A stretch of DNA of 64,000 nt, from NCBI RefSeq assembly GCF_030704685.1, contig NZ_JAUZDX010000003.1, positions 248,001-312,000 on the forward strand. The letters are read 5' to 3'. This document shows positions 34,559 through 45,121 of the stretch, piece after piece. The notes below the pieces were generated by a model. The model was given only the letters and a program-made list of their open reading frames with translations, was not told the origin of the DNA and did not search any database. Both the position numbers and the translations under genes were made by a program. Position 1 is the first letter of the stretch; each line of letters starts with the position of its first letter. This DNA is from Acidovorax sp. A1169. Its GTDB lineage: Bacteria > Pseudomonadota > Gammaproteobacteria > Burkholderiales > Burkholderiaceae_C.

Positions 34559-35689
34559 TTAGTTCAGAGGGGTCTTCTTGCCGTCCTTGTAGTTGTACAG
34601 GGTGATGGCAGGGTTCTTCATTTCGCCGTTGGGTTCGAAGGCGATCGTCGAGGTCACGCCCTTGTAGCTGGACTTGAGCAGCTCGGGGGTGTAGACCTTG
34701 GGGTCCACCGAGTTGGCACGCTTCATGGCGTCCACGATCAGGAACGTGGCATCGTAGGTGTAGGGGCTGTACACCTGGAACTGGTTCGGGTACTTGGCGT
34801 CGTACTTGGCCTTCCAGGCCGTGCCGCCAGGCATCTTGGCCAGCGATGCGCCGCCTTCGGCGCAGATCACGTTGGCCAGGGTCTTCGCGCCGGCAGCCAG
34901 CTTGGCGATTTCAGCCGTGCAGATGCCGTCACCACCGAAGTACTTCACGTTGCCCATGCCCAGCTGTTCCATCTGGCGCAGCATCGGGCCACCTTGGGGG
35001 TCCATGCCGCCGTAGAAGATGGCGTCAGGGTTCTTGGACTTGATGGCGGTCAGGATGGCCATGAAGTCGGTGGCCTTGTCGGTCGTGAACTGCTCGTCCA
35101 CCACCTTGATGCCCTTGGCGGAAGCGGTCTTCTTGAACACGTCGGCAACGCCTTGGCCGTAAGCGGTACGGTCATCGATGATGGCGACCGTCTTGAGCTT
35201 CAGCGTGTCCACGGCGTAGGCAGCCAGGCCAGCGCCCAGGGCGTTGTCGTTGGCGATGATACGGAACGTGGTCTTGTAGCCTGGCTTGGTCAGGTTGGGG
35301 TTCGTGGCCGCGCCGGTCACGTGGGGGATGCCGCAGTCGTTGTAGACCTTGGAAGCGGGGATGGTGGTACCGGAGTTGAGGTGACCGACCACGCCGGCAA
35401 CCTTGGCGTCGCACAGCTTTTGTGCAGCGGCCGTGCCTTGCTTCGGATCGGCAGCGTCATCTTCTGCTTGCAGCTCGAACTTGATCTTCTTGCCGCCAAT
35501 CGTCACACCTTGTGCGTTCAGCTCTTCAATGGCCATGCGGGCGCCATTTTCGTTGTCCTTGCCGTAGTGGGCTTGGGCGCCGGAAACCGGAGCCACGTGG
35601 CCGATCTTGACCACCTGCTCTTGTGCAGAGGCCACACCAGCAGCAGCCGCGATAGCAGCAACCACGGTCAGTTTCAACTTCAATTGCAT
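34559..35689 (-). CDS. Branched-chain amino acid ABC transporter, substrate-binding protein
   Basis: The 376-residue protein has a signal peptide (LTVVAAIAAAAGVASA, mature start AQEQ) and a type I periplasmic-binding fold: VVKIGHVAPVSGAQAHYGKD, GARMAIEELNAQG, GIPHVTGAATNPNLT and AEGGASLAKMPG. It resembles LivK/LivJ proteins that deliver leucine, isoleucine, valine or related ligands. No permease or ATPase genes are adjacent. The ATG at 35689 has a GGAG site. Confidence 0.85.
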   Translation of the reverse strand: MQLKLKLTVVAAIAAAAGVASAQEQVVKIGHVAPVSGAQAHYGKDNENGARMAIEELNAQGVTIGGKKIKFELQAEDDAADPKQGTAAAQKLCDAKVAGVVGHLNSGTTIPASKVYNDCGIPHVTGAATNPNLTKPGYKTTFRIIANDNALGAGLAAYAVDTLKLKTVAIIDDRTAYGQGVADVFKKTASAKGIKVVDEQFTTDKATDFMAILTAIKSKNPDAIFYGGMDPQGGPMLRQMEQLGMGNVKYFGGDGICTAEIAKLAAGAKTLANVICAEGGASLAKMPGGTAWKAKYDAKYPNQFQVYSPYTYDATFLIVDAMKRANSVDPKVYTPELLKSSYKGVTSTIAFEPNGEMKNPAITLYNYKDGKKTPLN

Positions 35690-35820
35690 ATCAATCTCCA
35701 GTAAAGATAAACGCTGAGAATTAGTCTTGTGTCTCAACGCAGGCGAACATATCGCAATTTACGGGCCAGATCATTAGGGAACACGATTAAATGAGGGAGA
35801 AACCACAGGGGAATACCCTG

Positions 35821-36588
35821 TCATCCCTTTGTCGGCAGGGTGTGGCTGCCTGCAAGCTCATCGGCCACGGCCTCGTACACCGCGTGGCGCACCACGGATT
35901 CGATCTCCTCGCGCAGCCTGGGAAGCACCGACCGCGTCTGCTCCTGCACCACCGTGGCGATGGCATCGCGCAGGCGCTGCTCCAGCGCCACGTCCACCCG
36001 CTGCATGACCCGGTGCACCATGTACTCCTCCATGCCCTCTGGCAGTGCACGCACGGCGGCCTGCTGCCCCATATTCGGCACCAAGCGGGCTGCTGCAGGC
36101 GCTGCAACGGCCACGGCGACCGGAGCCACCACAGGCCGCGCCGCAGCGGCTGGTGGCCTGGCGGGCAAGGATGAGGCCGCAGGCACTGCGGGTGCGGAAA
36201 CGACTGGGGGGGCTGGCCTGGCCTGCGGCACCGCCACCGAAGCCACAGGGACGGCAGTGACCGAGGGGGCCGCCGCCGCGATCTGCGCGCGGCGCAATGC
36301 CAGGGCCTCCAGGGCACGGCTGGCCGCCTGCGCCACCGGTGAGGCGGCTGCGGGTGTCGCAGCAGGCGCCAGCGCCGGGGCTACCTGGGGCGCTGCACTG
36401 CGGCTGGGCAGAGCTGCGGCAGGGGCAACAGGGGCTGCCACCACAGGAAGCGGGCGCGCCGCAACCGGAGAAGGCGCTGCCGCAGGCGGCTTCGCCACCA
36501 GGGGCACGGGCATGGCACCGGGCACCTGCACCACTTCAGTGAGCGTGGGCACGAAACGGGGCGGAGTGCGGGGTGGCGTGGTGGCCAT
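35821..36588 (-). CDS. Ala/Pro-rich protein with helical C-terminal domain
   Basis: The 255-residue protein consists of a long Ala/Pro/Val-rich disordered region (residues 1-175) and a conserved helical end (MEEYMVHRVMQRVDVALEQR, then VLPRLREEIESVVRHAVYEA). It has no membrane segment. The start overlaps the holC stop. Genes of this kind commonly follow holC in Burkholderiales; a structural or DNA polymerase III accessory role has not been shown. Confidence 0.6.
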   Translation of the reverse strand: MATTPPRTPPRFVPTLTEVVQVPGAMPVPLVAKPPAAAPSPVAARPLPVVAAPVAPAAALPSRSAAPQVAPALAPAATPAAASPVAQAASRALEALALRRAQIAAAAPSVTAVPVASVAVPQARPAPPVVSAPAVPAASSLPARPPAAAARPVVAPVAVAVAAPAAARLVPNMGQQAAVRALPEGMEEYMVHRVMQRVDVALEQRLRDAIATVVQEQTRSVLPRLREEIESVVRHAVYEAVADELAGSHTLPTKG

Positions 36589-37022
36589 CAAGCGCCCTTC
36601 AGCACCAGATCGTGGCGCACGATGGCGTAGCCGCGCGAGGCATAGTGGCGCCAGCGGTTGCGCGCCTGTCCCCGGTCTTCTTCATCGTGGGCACTGACCA
36701 CTTCGATCAGCTTCTCGAAGCGGCCAAAGCCTTCGGGCACCTCGGCGCCCAGGTTCAGCAGCACCTCGTGGTGCGGCGCACCCTGCACGTCCGAGGTCAG
36801 CAGCACCGGCGAGGCCAGGCGCAGGTCCTCGTCGGCCGCGTCGGTGCAATGCGCGACGAAATCCTGCGGCGCCATGCTCCACATCTGCCGGTCCAGTGCC
36901 GCCAGCACGTGGGCCGGGCCGGCGATGACCAGGCGCGCATCGCTGCGCAGCACCTTGCGCGCAAACCGGCAGGCGTAGGCCACCTTGTCCGGCGCGTTGA
37001 AATGGAAGGCGACTTCTGTCAT
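36588..37022 (-). CDS. holC: DNA polymerase III subunit chi
   Basis: The 144-residue protein matches chi: VAFHFNAPDKVAYACRFARK (residues 4-23), MWSMAPQDFVAHC and VSAHDEEDRGQARNRWRHY near the C-terminus. Chi links the clamp loader to SSB at the replication fork. It follows pepA by five bases, the usual pepA-holC order. The frame is intact. Confidence 0.9.
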   Translation of the reverse strand: MTEVAFHFNAPDKVAYACRFARKVLRSDARLVIAGPAHVLAALDRQMWSMAPQDFVAHCTDAADEDLRLASPVLLTSDVQGAPHHEVLLNLGAEVPEGFGRFEKLIEVVSAHDEEDRGQARNRWRHYASRGYAIVRHDLVLKGA

Positions 37023-37027
37023 CGGGC

Positions 37028-38545
<1,518 letters not shown>

Positions 38546-38568
38546 AATCGGTGTTTTCCTTATAGCCA

Positions 38569-39663
38569 ATGTTATTCGATTCATCCATCCGCAAGGAGCT
38601 GGCGCGCAGCTTCGGGGCCACGCTGGTGGTGCTGGTCACCGTGGTGATGACCATGATGCTGATCCGCACCCTCGGCCAGGCCTCACGCGGCAGCGTGAGC
38701 CCCTCCGACGTGATGCTGGTCATGGGCTTCACGGTGCTGGGCCAGCTGTCCACCATTCTGACGCTGAGCCTGTTCGTCGCCGTGGTCGGCACGCTCTCGC
38801 GCATGTACCGCGACAGCGAGATGGTGATCTGGTTCGCCAGCGGCCGCGGGCTCATCAGCCTGCTGCGCCCGCTGCTGCGCTTTGCCTGGCCCTCGATGCT
38901 GGTGATCGCCGTGCTCTCGCTGCTGGTGTGGCCCTGGGCCAACACGCAGATCCAGGAGCTCAAGACCCGCTACGAGCAGCGCAGCGACATCGACCGCATC
39001 GCCCCCGGGGAGTTCCAGGAGTCGGCCAACGGCAGCCGGGTGTTCTTCATCGACAAGGACAGCCCCGACAACATGGTGGGCAACAATATCTTCATTGCCA
39101 CCAATGTGGGCAACAAGGAGACGGTCACCTCCGCGCGCAGTGCCCGGCTGGAGACGCAGGGCGGCGAGCGCATGGCCGTGCTCAGCCAGGGGCAGCGCCT
39201 GGAGACCACGCACGACAAGCCGGGCCTGAAGATCAGCGAGTTCGAGGAATACACCACCCGCATCGGCTCGGCCCCCGCCGGCTCTGCCGAAGAGCTCTCG
39301 GTCAAGACCCGCGCCACCCATGAGCTGCTGATGCAGCCCCTGCCGGCCTACCGGGCCGAGCTGGGCTGGCGCATCGGCCTGGCCCTGGCGGCGCTGAACT
39401 TCGTGGTGCTGGGCCTGGCCGTGGCCACCGTCAACCCGCGCGCGGGGCGCAGCACCAGCCTGGTGTTCGCGCTGTTCGCCTTCATCGTCTACTACAACCT
39501 CATGACCCTGGGCACCAGCTGGGTCGGTGCCGGGCGCCTGGGCCTTGCCAGCTTCATGCTCATGCTGCACGGCGGCATCCTGGCCTTCTCGCTGCTGGTG
39601 CTGACCGCGCGCCACAACCACTGGAGCCTGCGCCGCCTGTGGCAGCGCCGGAGCCCCGCATGA
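38569..39663 (+). CDS. lptF: LPS export permease LptF
   Basis: The 364-residue inner-membrane protein is one half of the LptB2FG extractor that lifts lipopolysaccharide out of the inner membrane. Three helices precede a periplasmic beta-jellyroll domain (about residues 140-260) and three follow (LGWRIGLALAALNFVVLGLA and others). It starts only 23 bases from the divergent pepA start. Its stop overlaps the lptG start. Confidence 0.9.
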   Translation: MLFDSSIRKELARSFGATLVVLVTVVMTMMLIRTLGQASRGSVSPSDVMLVMGFTVLGQLSTILTLSLFVAVVGTLSRMYRDSEMVIWFASGRGLISLLRPLLRFAWPSMLVIAVLSLLVWPWANTQIQELKTRYEQRSDIDRIAPGEFQESANGSRVFFIDKDSPDNMVGNNIFIATNVGNKETVTSARSARLETQGGERMAVLSQGQRLETTHDKPGLKISEFEEYTTRIGSAPAGSAEELSVKTRATHELLMQPLPAYRAELGWRIGLALAALNFVVLGLAVATVNPRAGRSTSLVFALFAFIVYYNLMTLGTSWVGAGRLGLASFMLMLHGGILAFSLLVLTARHNHWSLRRLWQRRSPA

Positions 39664-40766
39664 AAACCATCCGCCGCCTGATCCACCGCGAGGCCTTCTT
39701 CGCCGTCGCCTATGTCACCATCGGCTTCCTGGCCCTGTTCTTCTTCTTCGACCTGGTCGATGAGCTGCGCTGGGTGGGCCGCACGGGGCCCCAGGGCTAC
39801 CAGCTCTCGCACGCCATGCTGTTCGTGGTGCTCAGCATACCGAGCCACCTGTACGAGCTGCTGCCCATCACGGTGCTCATCGGCACCATCTTCGTGATGG
39901 CACGCCTGGCGCAAAGCTCCGAATTCACCATCATGCGCACCAGCGGCATGGGCCCGTGGCGGGCCATGCGCACCCTGCTCACGCTGGGCGGGTTTTTCGT
40001 GGTGCTGACCTTTGCCGTGGGCGACTACATCGCGCCCCTGAGCGACAAGGCTGCGCAGCTGATCAAGGTTCGCCACCTGGGCCGCCTGACCTCGGGCGCC
40101 ACTGGGGCCTGGCTCAAGGAGCGCCAGGAGGACCATTCCTACGCCGTCAACGTGCGCGCCCTCACGCCCGACGGCGGCATGCTCGACATCCGCATCTTCG
40201 AGTTCGACGCCAAGGGGCTGCTCGCCTCGCAGACGCGCGCGGCATCGGGGCGTTTTGGCGACGGCGGCGGCTGGGAGCTGACCGACGTGCAGCGCAGCAG
40301 CTTTTTGCAGCGCGGCGAAGACCAGGCCCGCGTGGACCGGCTGAATGTGCCCGCACTGCAGTGGCCCACGCGCATCAGCGCCGACATGGTGGCAGCCTCG
40401 CTGCTCAAGCCCGACCGCATGGCCACGGTGGACCTGTTCCAGTACATCCGCCACCTGGACAGCAATGGCCAGTCGGCCCAGCGCTACGAGATCGAGTTCT
40501 GGCGCAAGGTGTTCTACCCCCTGTCCTGCCTGGTGATGGTGGTGCTGGCCCTGCCCTTCGCCTACCTGCACTTCCGCTCGGGCGGCATCGCGGGCTATGT
40601 GTTTGGCGGCGTCATGGCCGGCATCAGCTTCTTTTTGCTCAACAACGTGTTCGGCTACGCCGGCAACCTGCAGAACTGGTCGCCCTGGCTCACGGCGGCA
40701 GCGCCGGGGCTTATCTATTCTTTATTGTCCCTGGGTGCCTTCAGCTGGCTGGTACTCAGACGCTAG
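39660..40766 (+). CDS. lptG: LPS export permease LptG
   Basis: The 368-residue protein has the same layout as LptF: N-terminal helices (AFFAVAYVTIGFLALFFFFD and YELLPITVLIGTIFVMARL), a periplasmic domain, then C-terminal helices (CLVMVVLALPFAYLHFRSG, SPWLTAAAPGLIYSLLSLGA). It is translated by ATGA overlap from lptF. The cytoplasmic coupling helix with SEFTIMRTSGMGPWR contacts the LptB ATPase, encoded elsewhere. Confidence 0.9.
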   Translation: MKTIRRLIHREAFFAVAYVTIGFLALFFFFDLVDELRWVGRTGPQGYQLSHAMLFVVLSIPSHLYELLPITVLIGTIFVMARLAQSSEFTIMRTSGMGPWRAMRTLLTLGGFFVVLTFAVGDYIAPLSDKAAQLIKVRHLGRLTSGATGAWLKERQEDHSYAVNVRALTPDGGMLDIRIFEFDAKGLLASQTRAASGRFGDGGGWELTDVQRSSFLQRGEDQARVDRLNVPALQWPTRISADMVAASLLKPDRMATVDLFQYIRHLDSNGQSAQRYEIEFWRKVFYPLSCLVMVVLALPFAYLHFRSGGIAGYVFGGVMAGISFFLLNNVFGYAGNLQNWSPWLTAAAPGLIYSLLSLGAFSWLVLRR

Positions 40767-40774
40767 CCACATCC

Positions 40775-41149
40775 ATGCCCAACCACGCCATCATCCTTTT
40801 CGCCCACGGCTCGCGTGACCCCCTGTGGCGCGCACCCATGGAAGCAGTAGCTGCCCGCATTGCAGCGCAGCAACCCGGCCGGCCCGTCGCCTGCGCCTAC
40901 CTGGAGCTGTGCGCCCCCGCCCTGCCCGACGCTGTCGCGTCGCTGGTGGAACAAGGCGCCCGCCAGGTCACCGTGGTGCCCATGTTCCTGGGCACCGGCA
41001 AGCATGCGCGTGAAGACCTACCCGTGCTTTTGCAGCAGCTGCGTGCCAGCCACGGCGGCGTGCAGTTCAGCGTGCAGGCTGCCATTGGCGAAGACCCGCG
41101 CATGACCGCGCTCATGGCCGAGATCGCCTGCGAATTGCCTTCGAGCTGA
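40775..41149 (+). CDS. CbiX/SirB-type sirohydrochlorin chelatase domain protein
   Basis: The 124-residue single-domain protein reads AIILFAHGSRDPLWRAPM near the start, with the metal-site His in AHGSRD, and VVPMFLGTGKHAREDLPVLL with a second His. Such short CbiX proteins insert cobalt or iron into sirohydrochlorin, the latter for sirohaem used in sulfite reduction. Placement just before cysB fits sulfur assimilation. Confidence 0.85.
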   Translation: MPNHAIILFAHGSRDPLWRAPMEAVAARIAAQQPGRPVACAYLELCAPALPDAVASLVEQGARQVTVVPMFLGTGKHAREDLPVLLQQLRASHGGVQFSVQAAIGEDPRMTALMAEIACELPSS

Positions 41150-41223
41150 GTTTTTGCCAACCGTGTCCGGCATCCCTTAGATGCTTGCAGCATAATGATG
41201 CAACTCTTTAGGCGATATCAGAT

Positions 41224-42165
41224 ATGAATCTGCACCAGTTCCGCTTTGTCCAGGAGGCCGCCCGGCGCGGCCTGAACCTGACCGAAGCCGCCAAGGCCCT
41301 GCACACCTCGCAACCAGGCGTCTCCAAGGCCATCATCGAACTGGAGGAAGAGCTGGGCGTGGACATCTTCGCGCGCCACGGCAAGCGCCTCAAACGCATC
41401 ACCGAGCCCGGCCAGCATGTGCTCAAGAGCATCGAGGTCATCATGCGCGAGGTGGGTAACCTCAAGCGCATCGGCGAGCAGTTCAGCGCCCAGGACAACG
41501 GCACGCTGAGCATTGCCACCACCCACACCCAGGCCCGCTATGTGCTGCCCGTGCCCGTGGCGCGCCTGCGCGAGGCCTACCCCAAGGTCAACATCAGCCT
41601 GCACCAGGCCACGCCCGACCAGGTGGCACGCATGGTGATCGACGAGGTCGCCGAGATCGGCATGGCCACCGAATCGCTGGCCGACTACCCCGAACTCGTC
41701 ACCCTGCCCTGCTACGAATGGGAGCATGTGCTGGTGCTGCCCCCGGGCCATCCGCTGGCGCAAAAGGAGCGCATCGGCCTCGATGACATCGCCCACGAGC
41801 CGCTGATCACCTACCACCCATCCTTCACCGGCCGCGGCAAGATCGACCACGCCTTTGCCGCGCGCCGGCTGCAGCCGCGCATCGCGCTCGAAGCCATCGA
41901 CTCGGACGTGATCAAGACCTATGTGCGCCTGGGCCTGGGCATCGGCATCGTGGCCGAGATGGCCATGCGCGACGACCCCGTGGGCGACCTGGTGGTGCGC
42001 CCGGTGGGCCACCTGTTCGGCCAGAGCGTGGCGCGCGTGGCCTTCAAGCGCGGCGCCTACCTGCGCAATTTCGTGTACAAATTCGCAGAATTGCTGAGCG
42101 ACCGCCTCAGCCGCGAGCTGATTGCCCGCGCCATGAGCGGCCACGTCAACGACTATGAACTTTGA
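41224..42165 (+). CDS. cysB: CysB-family LysR-type transcriptional regulator
   Basis: The 313-residue regulator starts MNLHQFRFVQEAARRGLNLT with the LysR winged helix (TEAAKALHTSQPGVSKAIIE) and the CysB-specific RHGKRLKRITEPG. The effector domain carries the THTQARYVLP stretch, with Thr/Gln that bind sulfate or acetylserine in CysB. It controls sulfate assimilation genes. Length and style are those of betaproteobacterial CysB. Confidence 0.9.
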   Translation: MNLHQFRFVQEAARRGLNLTEAAKALHTSQPGVSKAIIELEEELGVDIFARHGKRLKRITEPGQHVLKSIEVIMREVGNLKRIGEQFSAQDNGTLSIATTHTQARYVLPVPVARLREAYPKVNISLHQATPDQVARMVIDEVAEIGMATESLADYPELVTLPCYEWEHVLVLPPGHPLAQKERIGLDDIAHEPLITYHPSFTGRGKIDHAFAARRLQPRIALEAIDSDVIKTYVRLGLGIGIVAEMAMRDDPVGDLVVRPVGHLFGQSVARVAFKRGAYLRNFVYKFAELLSDRLSRELIARAMSGHVNDYEL

Positions 42166-42181
42166 GAAGGTGTAGCACCCC

Positions 42182-43090
42182 ATGAACGCTCTTTCCTCCG
42201 CGGCAGTCCCTTGCGTTTGCTGCGGCCAGGCGCTGTGCGCCGGCCTGGAGGAATGGCATTGGGTGTGCCCCCTGTGCGGCTATGAAGCGGCGCAGCTGGC
42301 GCCCGCGATCAACGAGGCCCGATCCCACGAAAAGGTCGATGAAGCCCAGCGCGATACCGGCCTCAAGGCCTTGCGCGAGGCCAACTTCCACCAGTTGCTG
42401 GACCGCATGGCCCGCCACATCACCCCGGCCGGCGCGCGCTTGCTGGACGTGGGCGCCGCCCACGGCTGGTTCGTGAAAGCCGCTGCCGACCGCGGCTTCA
42501 CCGTCCTGGGCCTGGAGCCGGACCATGCCGTCTGCGAGCAGGCGCAGCGCAGCGGCGTGCCGGTGCGCGAGGGCTTCTTTCCCGATGTGCTAGCCGCGCA
42601 CGAGCAGTTCGACGCCATCGTCTTCAACGACGTGTTCGAGCACATCCCGCATTCCGATGCGCTGCTGGCGCAGTGCATTGCCCGGCTGGCCCCCGGCGGG
42701 CTGCTGGTGCTGAACCTGCCCTCCAGCCGTGGCGTCTTCTACCGCGCCAGCAAGCTGCTGCACCGCTTCGGTGCCGGCGCCTTTTTCGACCGGCTGTGGC
42801 AAAAGGGCATGCCTTCGCCCCACCTGCACTACTTCCACGCCCGCAACCTCACCCAGTTGAGTGCGCGGCACGGCCTGACCCTCATCGACTCGGCCCACCT
42901 GGCAAGCGTCCACCTCGATGGACTGTATGCCCGCATCGCCTACGTGAAGTCGGGCCTGCGCTGGCTGGCCCCGCTCATCTGGCTGGCCATCGTGGCCGCC
43001 TACCCGCTGGTGCGCTGGGGCGCCCCGAGCGACATCGACGTGGTGATCTTTCGCCGCAATGGCGGCCAGGCCGCCAGCCTCGCACATTGA
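42182..43090 (+). CDS. Class I SAM-dependent methyltransferase with N-terminal zinc ribbon
   Basis: The 302-residue protein has CVCC and CPLC pairs (residues 11-14 and 29-32) forming a probable zinc ribbon. A Rossmann methyltransferase domain follows: LLDVGAAHGWFVKAA (motif I, about 87-101), DAIVFNDVFEHIPH and LAPGGLLVLNLPSSRG. A C-terminal hydrophobic stretch (LIWLAIVAAYPLVRWG) may attach it to the membrane. The family often acts on sugars or lipids, but the substrate is unknown. It lies 16 bases after cysB. Confidence 0.8.
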   Translation: MNALSSAAVPCVCCGQALCAGLEEWHWVCPLCGYEAAQLAPAINEARSHEKVDEAQRDTGLKALREANFHQLLDRMARHITPAGARLLDVGAAHGWFVKAAADRGFTVLGLEPDHAVCEQAQRSGVPVREGFFPDVLAAHEQFDAIVFNDVFEHIPHSDALLAQCIARLAPGGLLVLNLPSSRGVFYRASKLLHRFGAGAFFDRLWQKGMPSPHLHYFHARNLTQLSARHGLTLIDSAHLASVHLDGLYARIAYVKSGLRWLAPLIWLAIVAAYPLVRWGAPSDIDVVIFRRNGGQAASLAH

Positions 43091-43120
43091 CCTCCTCCCC
43101 CTCCTCTCCTCCCCCGTCCC

Positions 43121-44293
43121 ATGACCCTCGCGACCGACACCGCACGCACCCCCGTCCTTGCCAGCAAGCTGCCCCAGGTGGGCACCACCATCTTCACCGT
43201 GATGTCGGCCCTGGCGGCCGAACACAACGCGGTGAACCTGGGCCAGGGCTTTCCGGACTTTGCCTGCGACCCGGCCTTGGTCGATGCGGTCACTGCGGCC
43301 ATGCAGGCCGGCCACAACCAGTACCCGCCCATGACCGGCGTGCCTGCGCTGCGCGAGGCCGTCTCGGCCAAGATCGAGGCCCTGCATGGCCGGCGCTACG
43401 ACCCGGCCAGCGAGATCACCATCACCGCCGGTGCCACGCAGGCCATCATCACCACCATCCTGGCCATCGTGCACCCGGGCGACGAGGTCATCGTGCTCGA
43501 CCCTTGCTACGACAGCTACGTGCCCAACATCGAGCTGGCCGGCGGCCGCGCGGTGCGCGTGCCGCTCACGCCCGGCACCTTCCGCCCCGACTTCGGCAAG
43601 ATCAGCGCCGCCATCACGCCGCGCACGCGCGCCATCCTGATCAACACCCCGCACAACCCCAGCGCCACCGTCTGGAGCGCCGAGGACATGCTGGCCTTGC
43701 AGGACCTGCTGGCCCCCACCGACATCCTGCTGATCAGCGACGAGGTCTACGAGCACATGGTGTTCGACGGCGGCCAGCACCAGAGCGCTGCGCGCTTCGC
43801 GGGCCTGGCGGCGCGCGCCTTCATCGTCTCGAGCTTCGGCAAGACCTTCCACGTCACGGGCTGGAAGGTGGGCACCGTGGCGGCGCCCGCCGCGCTGACG
43901 GCCGAGTTCCGCAAGGTGCACCAGTTCAACGTGTTCACGGTGAACACGCCCGTGCAGTACGGCTTGGCCTCGTACCTCAAGGACCCGGCCCCCTACCTGC
44001 AGCTGCCCGCCTTCTACCAGGCCAAGCGCGACCTGTTCCGTGAAGGACTGGCCGGCTCGCGCCTGAGACTGTTGCCGAGCACGGGCAGCTACTTCCAGTG
44101 CGTGGACATCTCGGCCGTGAGCGATCAGAGCGAATCGGACTTCTGCCAATGGCTCACGCGCGAGATCGGCGTGGCGGCCATCCCGCTATCGGCCTTCTAC
44201 GGCGACGGCTTCGACCAGCGCGTGGTGCGCTTTTGCTTCGCCAAGAAGGACGACACTCTGCGCGCGGCGCTGGAGCGGCTGCGCAAGCTTTAG
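43121..44293 (+). CDS. PLP-dependent aminotransferase, methionine aminotransferase (YbdL) type
   Basis: The 390-residue class I aminotransferase has the PLP Lys in SSFGKTFHVTGWKVG (about residue 245), NLGQGFPDFACDP near residue 42, and the ND/Y motif in INTPHNPSATV. This style with GTTIFTVMSALAAEH matches YbdL-like methionine or kynurenine aminotransferases. It would use 2-oxo acids as acceptors and may support methionine salvage, which fits its place near cysB. Confidence 0.85.
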   Translation: MTLATDTARTPVLASKLPQVGTTIFTVMSALAAEHNAVNLGQGFPDFACDPALVDAVTAAMQAGHNQYPPMTGVPALREAVSAKIEALHGRRYDPASEITITAGATQAIITTILAIVHPGDEVIVLDPCYDSYVPNIELAGGRAVRVPLTPGTFRPDFGKISAAITPRTRAILINTPHNPSATVWSAEDMLALQDLLAPTDILLISDEVYEHMVFDGGQHQSAARFAGLAARAFIVSSFGKTFHVTGWKVGTVAAPAALTAEFRKVHQFNVFTVNTPVQYGLASYLKDPAPYLQLPAFYQAKRDLFREGLAGSRLRLLPSTGSYFQCVDISAVSDQSESDFCQWLTREIGVAAIPLSAFYGDGFDQRVVRFCFAKKDDTLRAALERLRKL

Positions 44294-44340
44294 GAAGGCC
44301 CCCGGTCACCGCCCAGACACACCACCCGCATGCCAACCGA

Positions 44341-44670
44341 ATGACATCGCTTGTCATGCTTGCCGGTATGGACGGAACGGGAACGGTGTATTTCGATGTC
44401 ATCAAGGCATTGCACGGTGAGTTCGCCATTGCGGTGATCACCTACCCGCCCCCCTGGGCTGCGATGCCTTGCAATCGCTGGTGAACATCCGATTGCCGCC
44501 CGAAGGCGATCTCGTAGTTCTGGGAGAATCATTTTAGGGCCCTGTCGCAGTGGCTTTGGCGGCGCAACACGCCGGACGGGTGAAGGCGCTTATCCTATGC
44601 TGCAGCTTTCCAGCCAATCCGCGCCCGGCCCTGCGCCAGTGGGCATTTTTTGGCCTAGTGCTGCGGGTAC
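44341..44670 (+). pseudogene. Broken alpha/beta hydrolase gene
   Basis: The start (MTSLVMLAGMDGTGTVYFDV) resembles a small alpha/beta hydrolase. A frameshift near 44455 moves the rest to another frame (GCDALQSLVNIRLPPEGDLV). A TAG stop at 44534-44536 falls in the nucleophile elbow region, reading GESF-stop-GPVAVAL where GESFSGP is expected. Homology seems to end near 44670, where unrelated sequence begins. The gene is inactive. Confidence 0.75.
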
Positions 44671-45121
44671 AGTGGGCTCCAGAGGCGGCCGGATCTAGTA
44701 ACAGCTCGGACAAAGCCTCCCACACCGGAGCGGCGGTCTGAATCGCCCCGGGGCGATTCAAGGAGCCCTCGCACATCAGGCGCCACTTACCAGCGAAGGT
44801 GTCATTGCCTTTATCGCAGTTCACCTCGTCACGAAAATCCATAGTGCGGTCTGGCTCCACGTTTGCCACGTACCTGGTGAAGCCCACCATGCCGCCCATG
44901 CGGTTGCGCGCGTTCACTTCGCCGCACCAGATACCCTCGCCGCCGCGCTTGCCGCGCACATGGTTGCGAAAGACGGCGGATTCGGGATCGTTCAGCTTGG
45001 ACTTCACCAGCTCGCGAGAAGCCGCCGCAGGGGACCGGCTTTCCTGCCAGTGATAGGCCAGTCCTCCGAGTGCAGCCAGGGCTGCGATGCCTATCAAGGC
45101 GCTTACGGTTGTGCTTTTCAT
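44534..45121 (-). CDS. Membrane-anchored hypothetical protein with chimeric tail
   Basis: The ATG at 45121 has a GAGAGGGGAG site. The 195-residue product has an N-terminal anchor (VSALIGIAALAALGGLAYHW) and a periplasmic domain with VKSKLNDPESAVFRNH and WCGEVNARNRMGGMVGFTRY, a motif I have seen in small periplasmic proteins of unknown role. From about residue 151 the frame is antisense to the hydrolase pseudogene, so the tail is probably an accident of rearrangement. A perfect 22-base palindrome at 44739 marks the nearby coding sequence. Confidence 0.6.
   Translation of the reverse strand: MKSTTVSALIGIAALAALGGLAYHWQESRSPAAASRELVKSKLNDPESAVFRNHVRGKRGGEGIWCGEVNARNRMGGMVGFTRYVANVEPDRTMDFRDEVNCDKGNDTFAGKWRLMCEGSLNRPGAIQTAAPVWEALSELLLDPAASGAHCTRSTRPKNAHWRRAGRGLAGKLQHRISAFTRPACCAAKATATGP
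44739..44760. repeat. Perfect 22-base palindrome
   Basis: A perfect inverted repeat with 11-base arms (TGAATCGCCCC and its complement) and no loop lies inside the 3' part of the 44534-45121 gene, close to the end of its recognisable domain and to the pseudogene junction. It may be a former terminator stem now read through, or a rearrangement scar. Confidence 0.6.
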
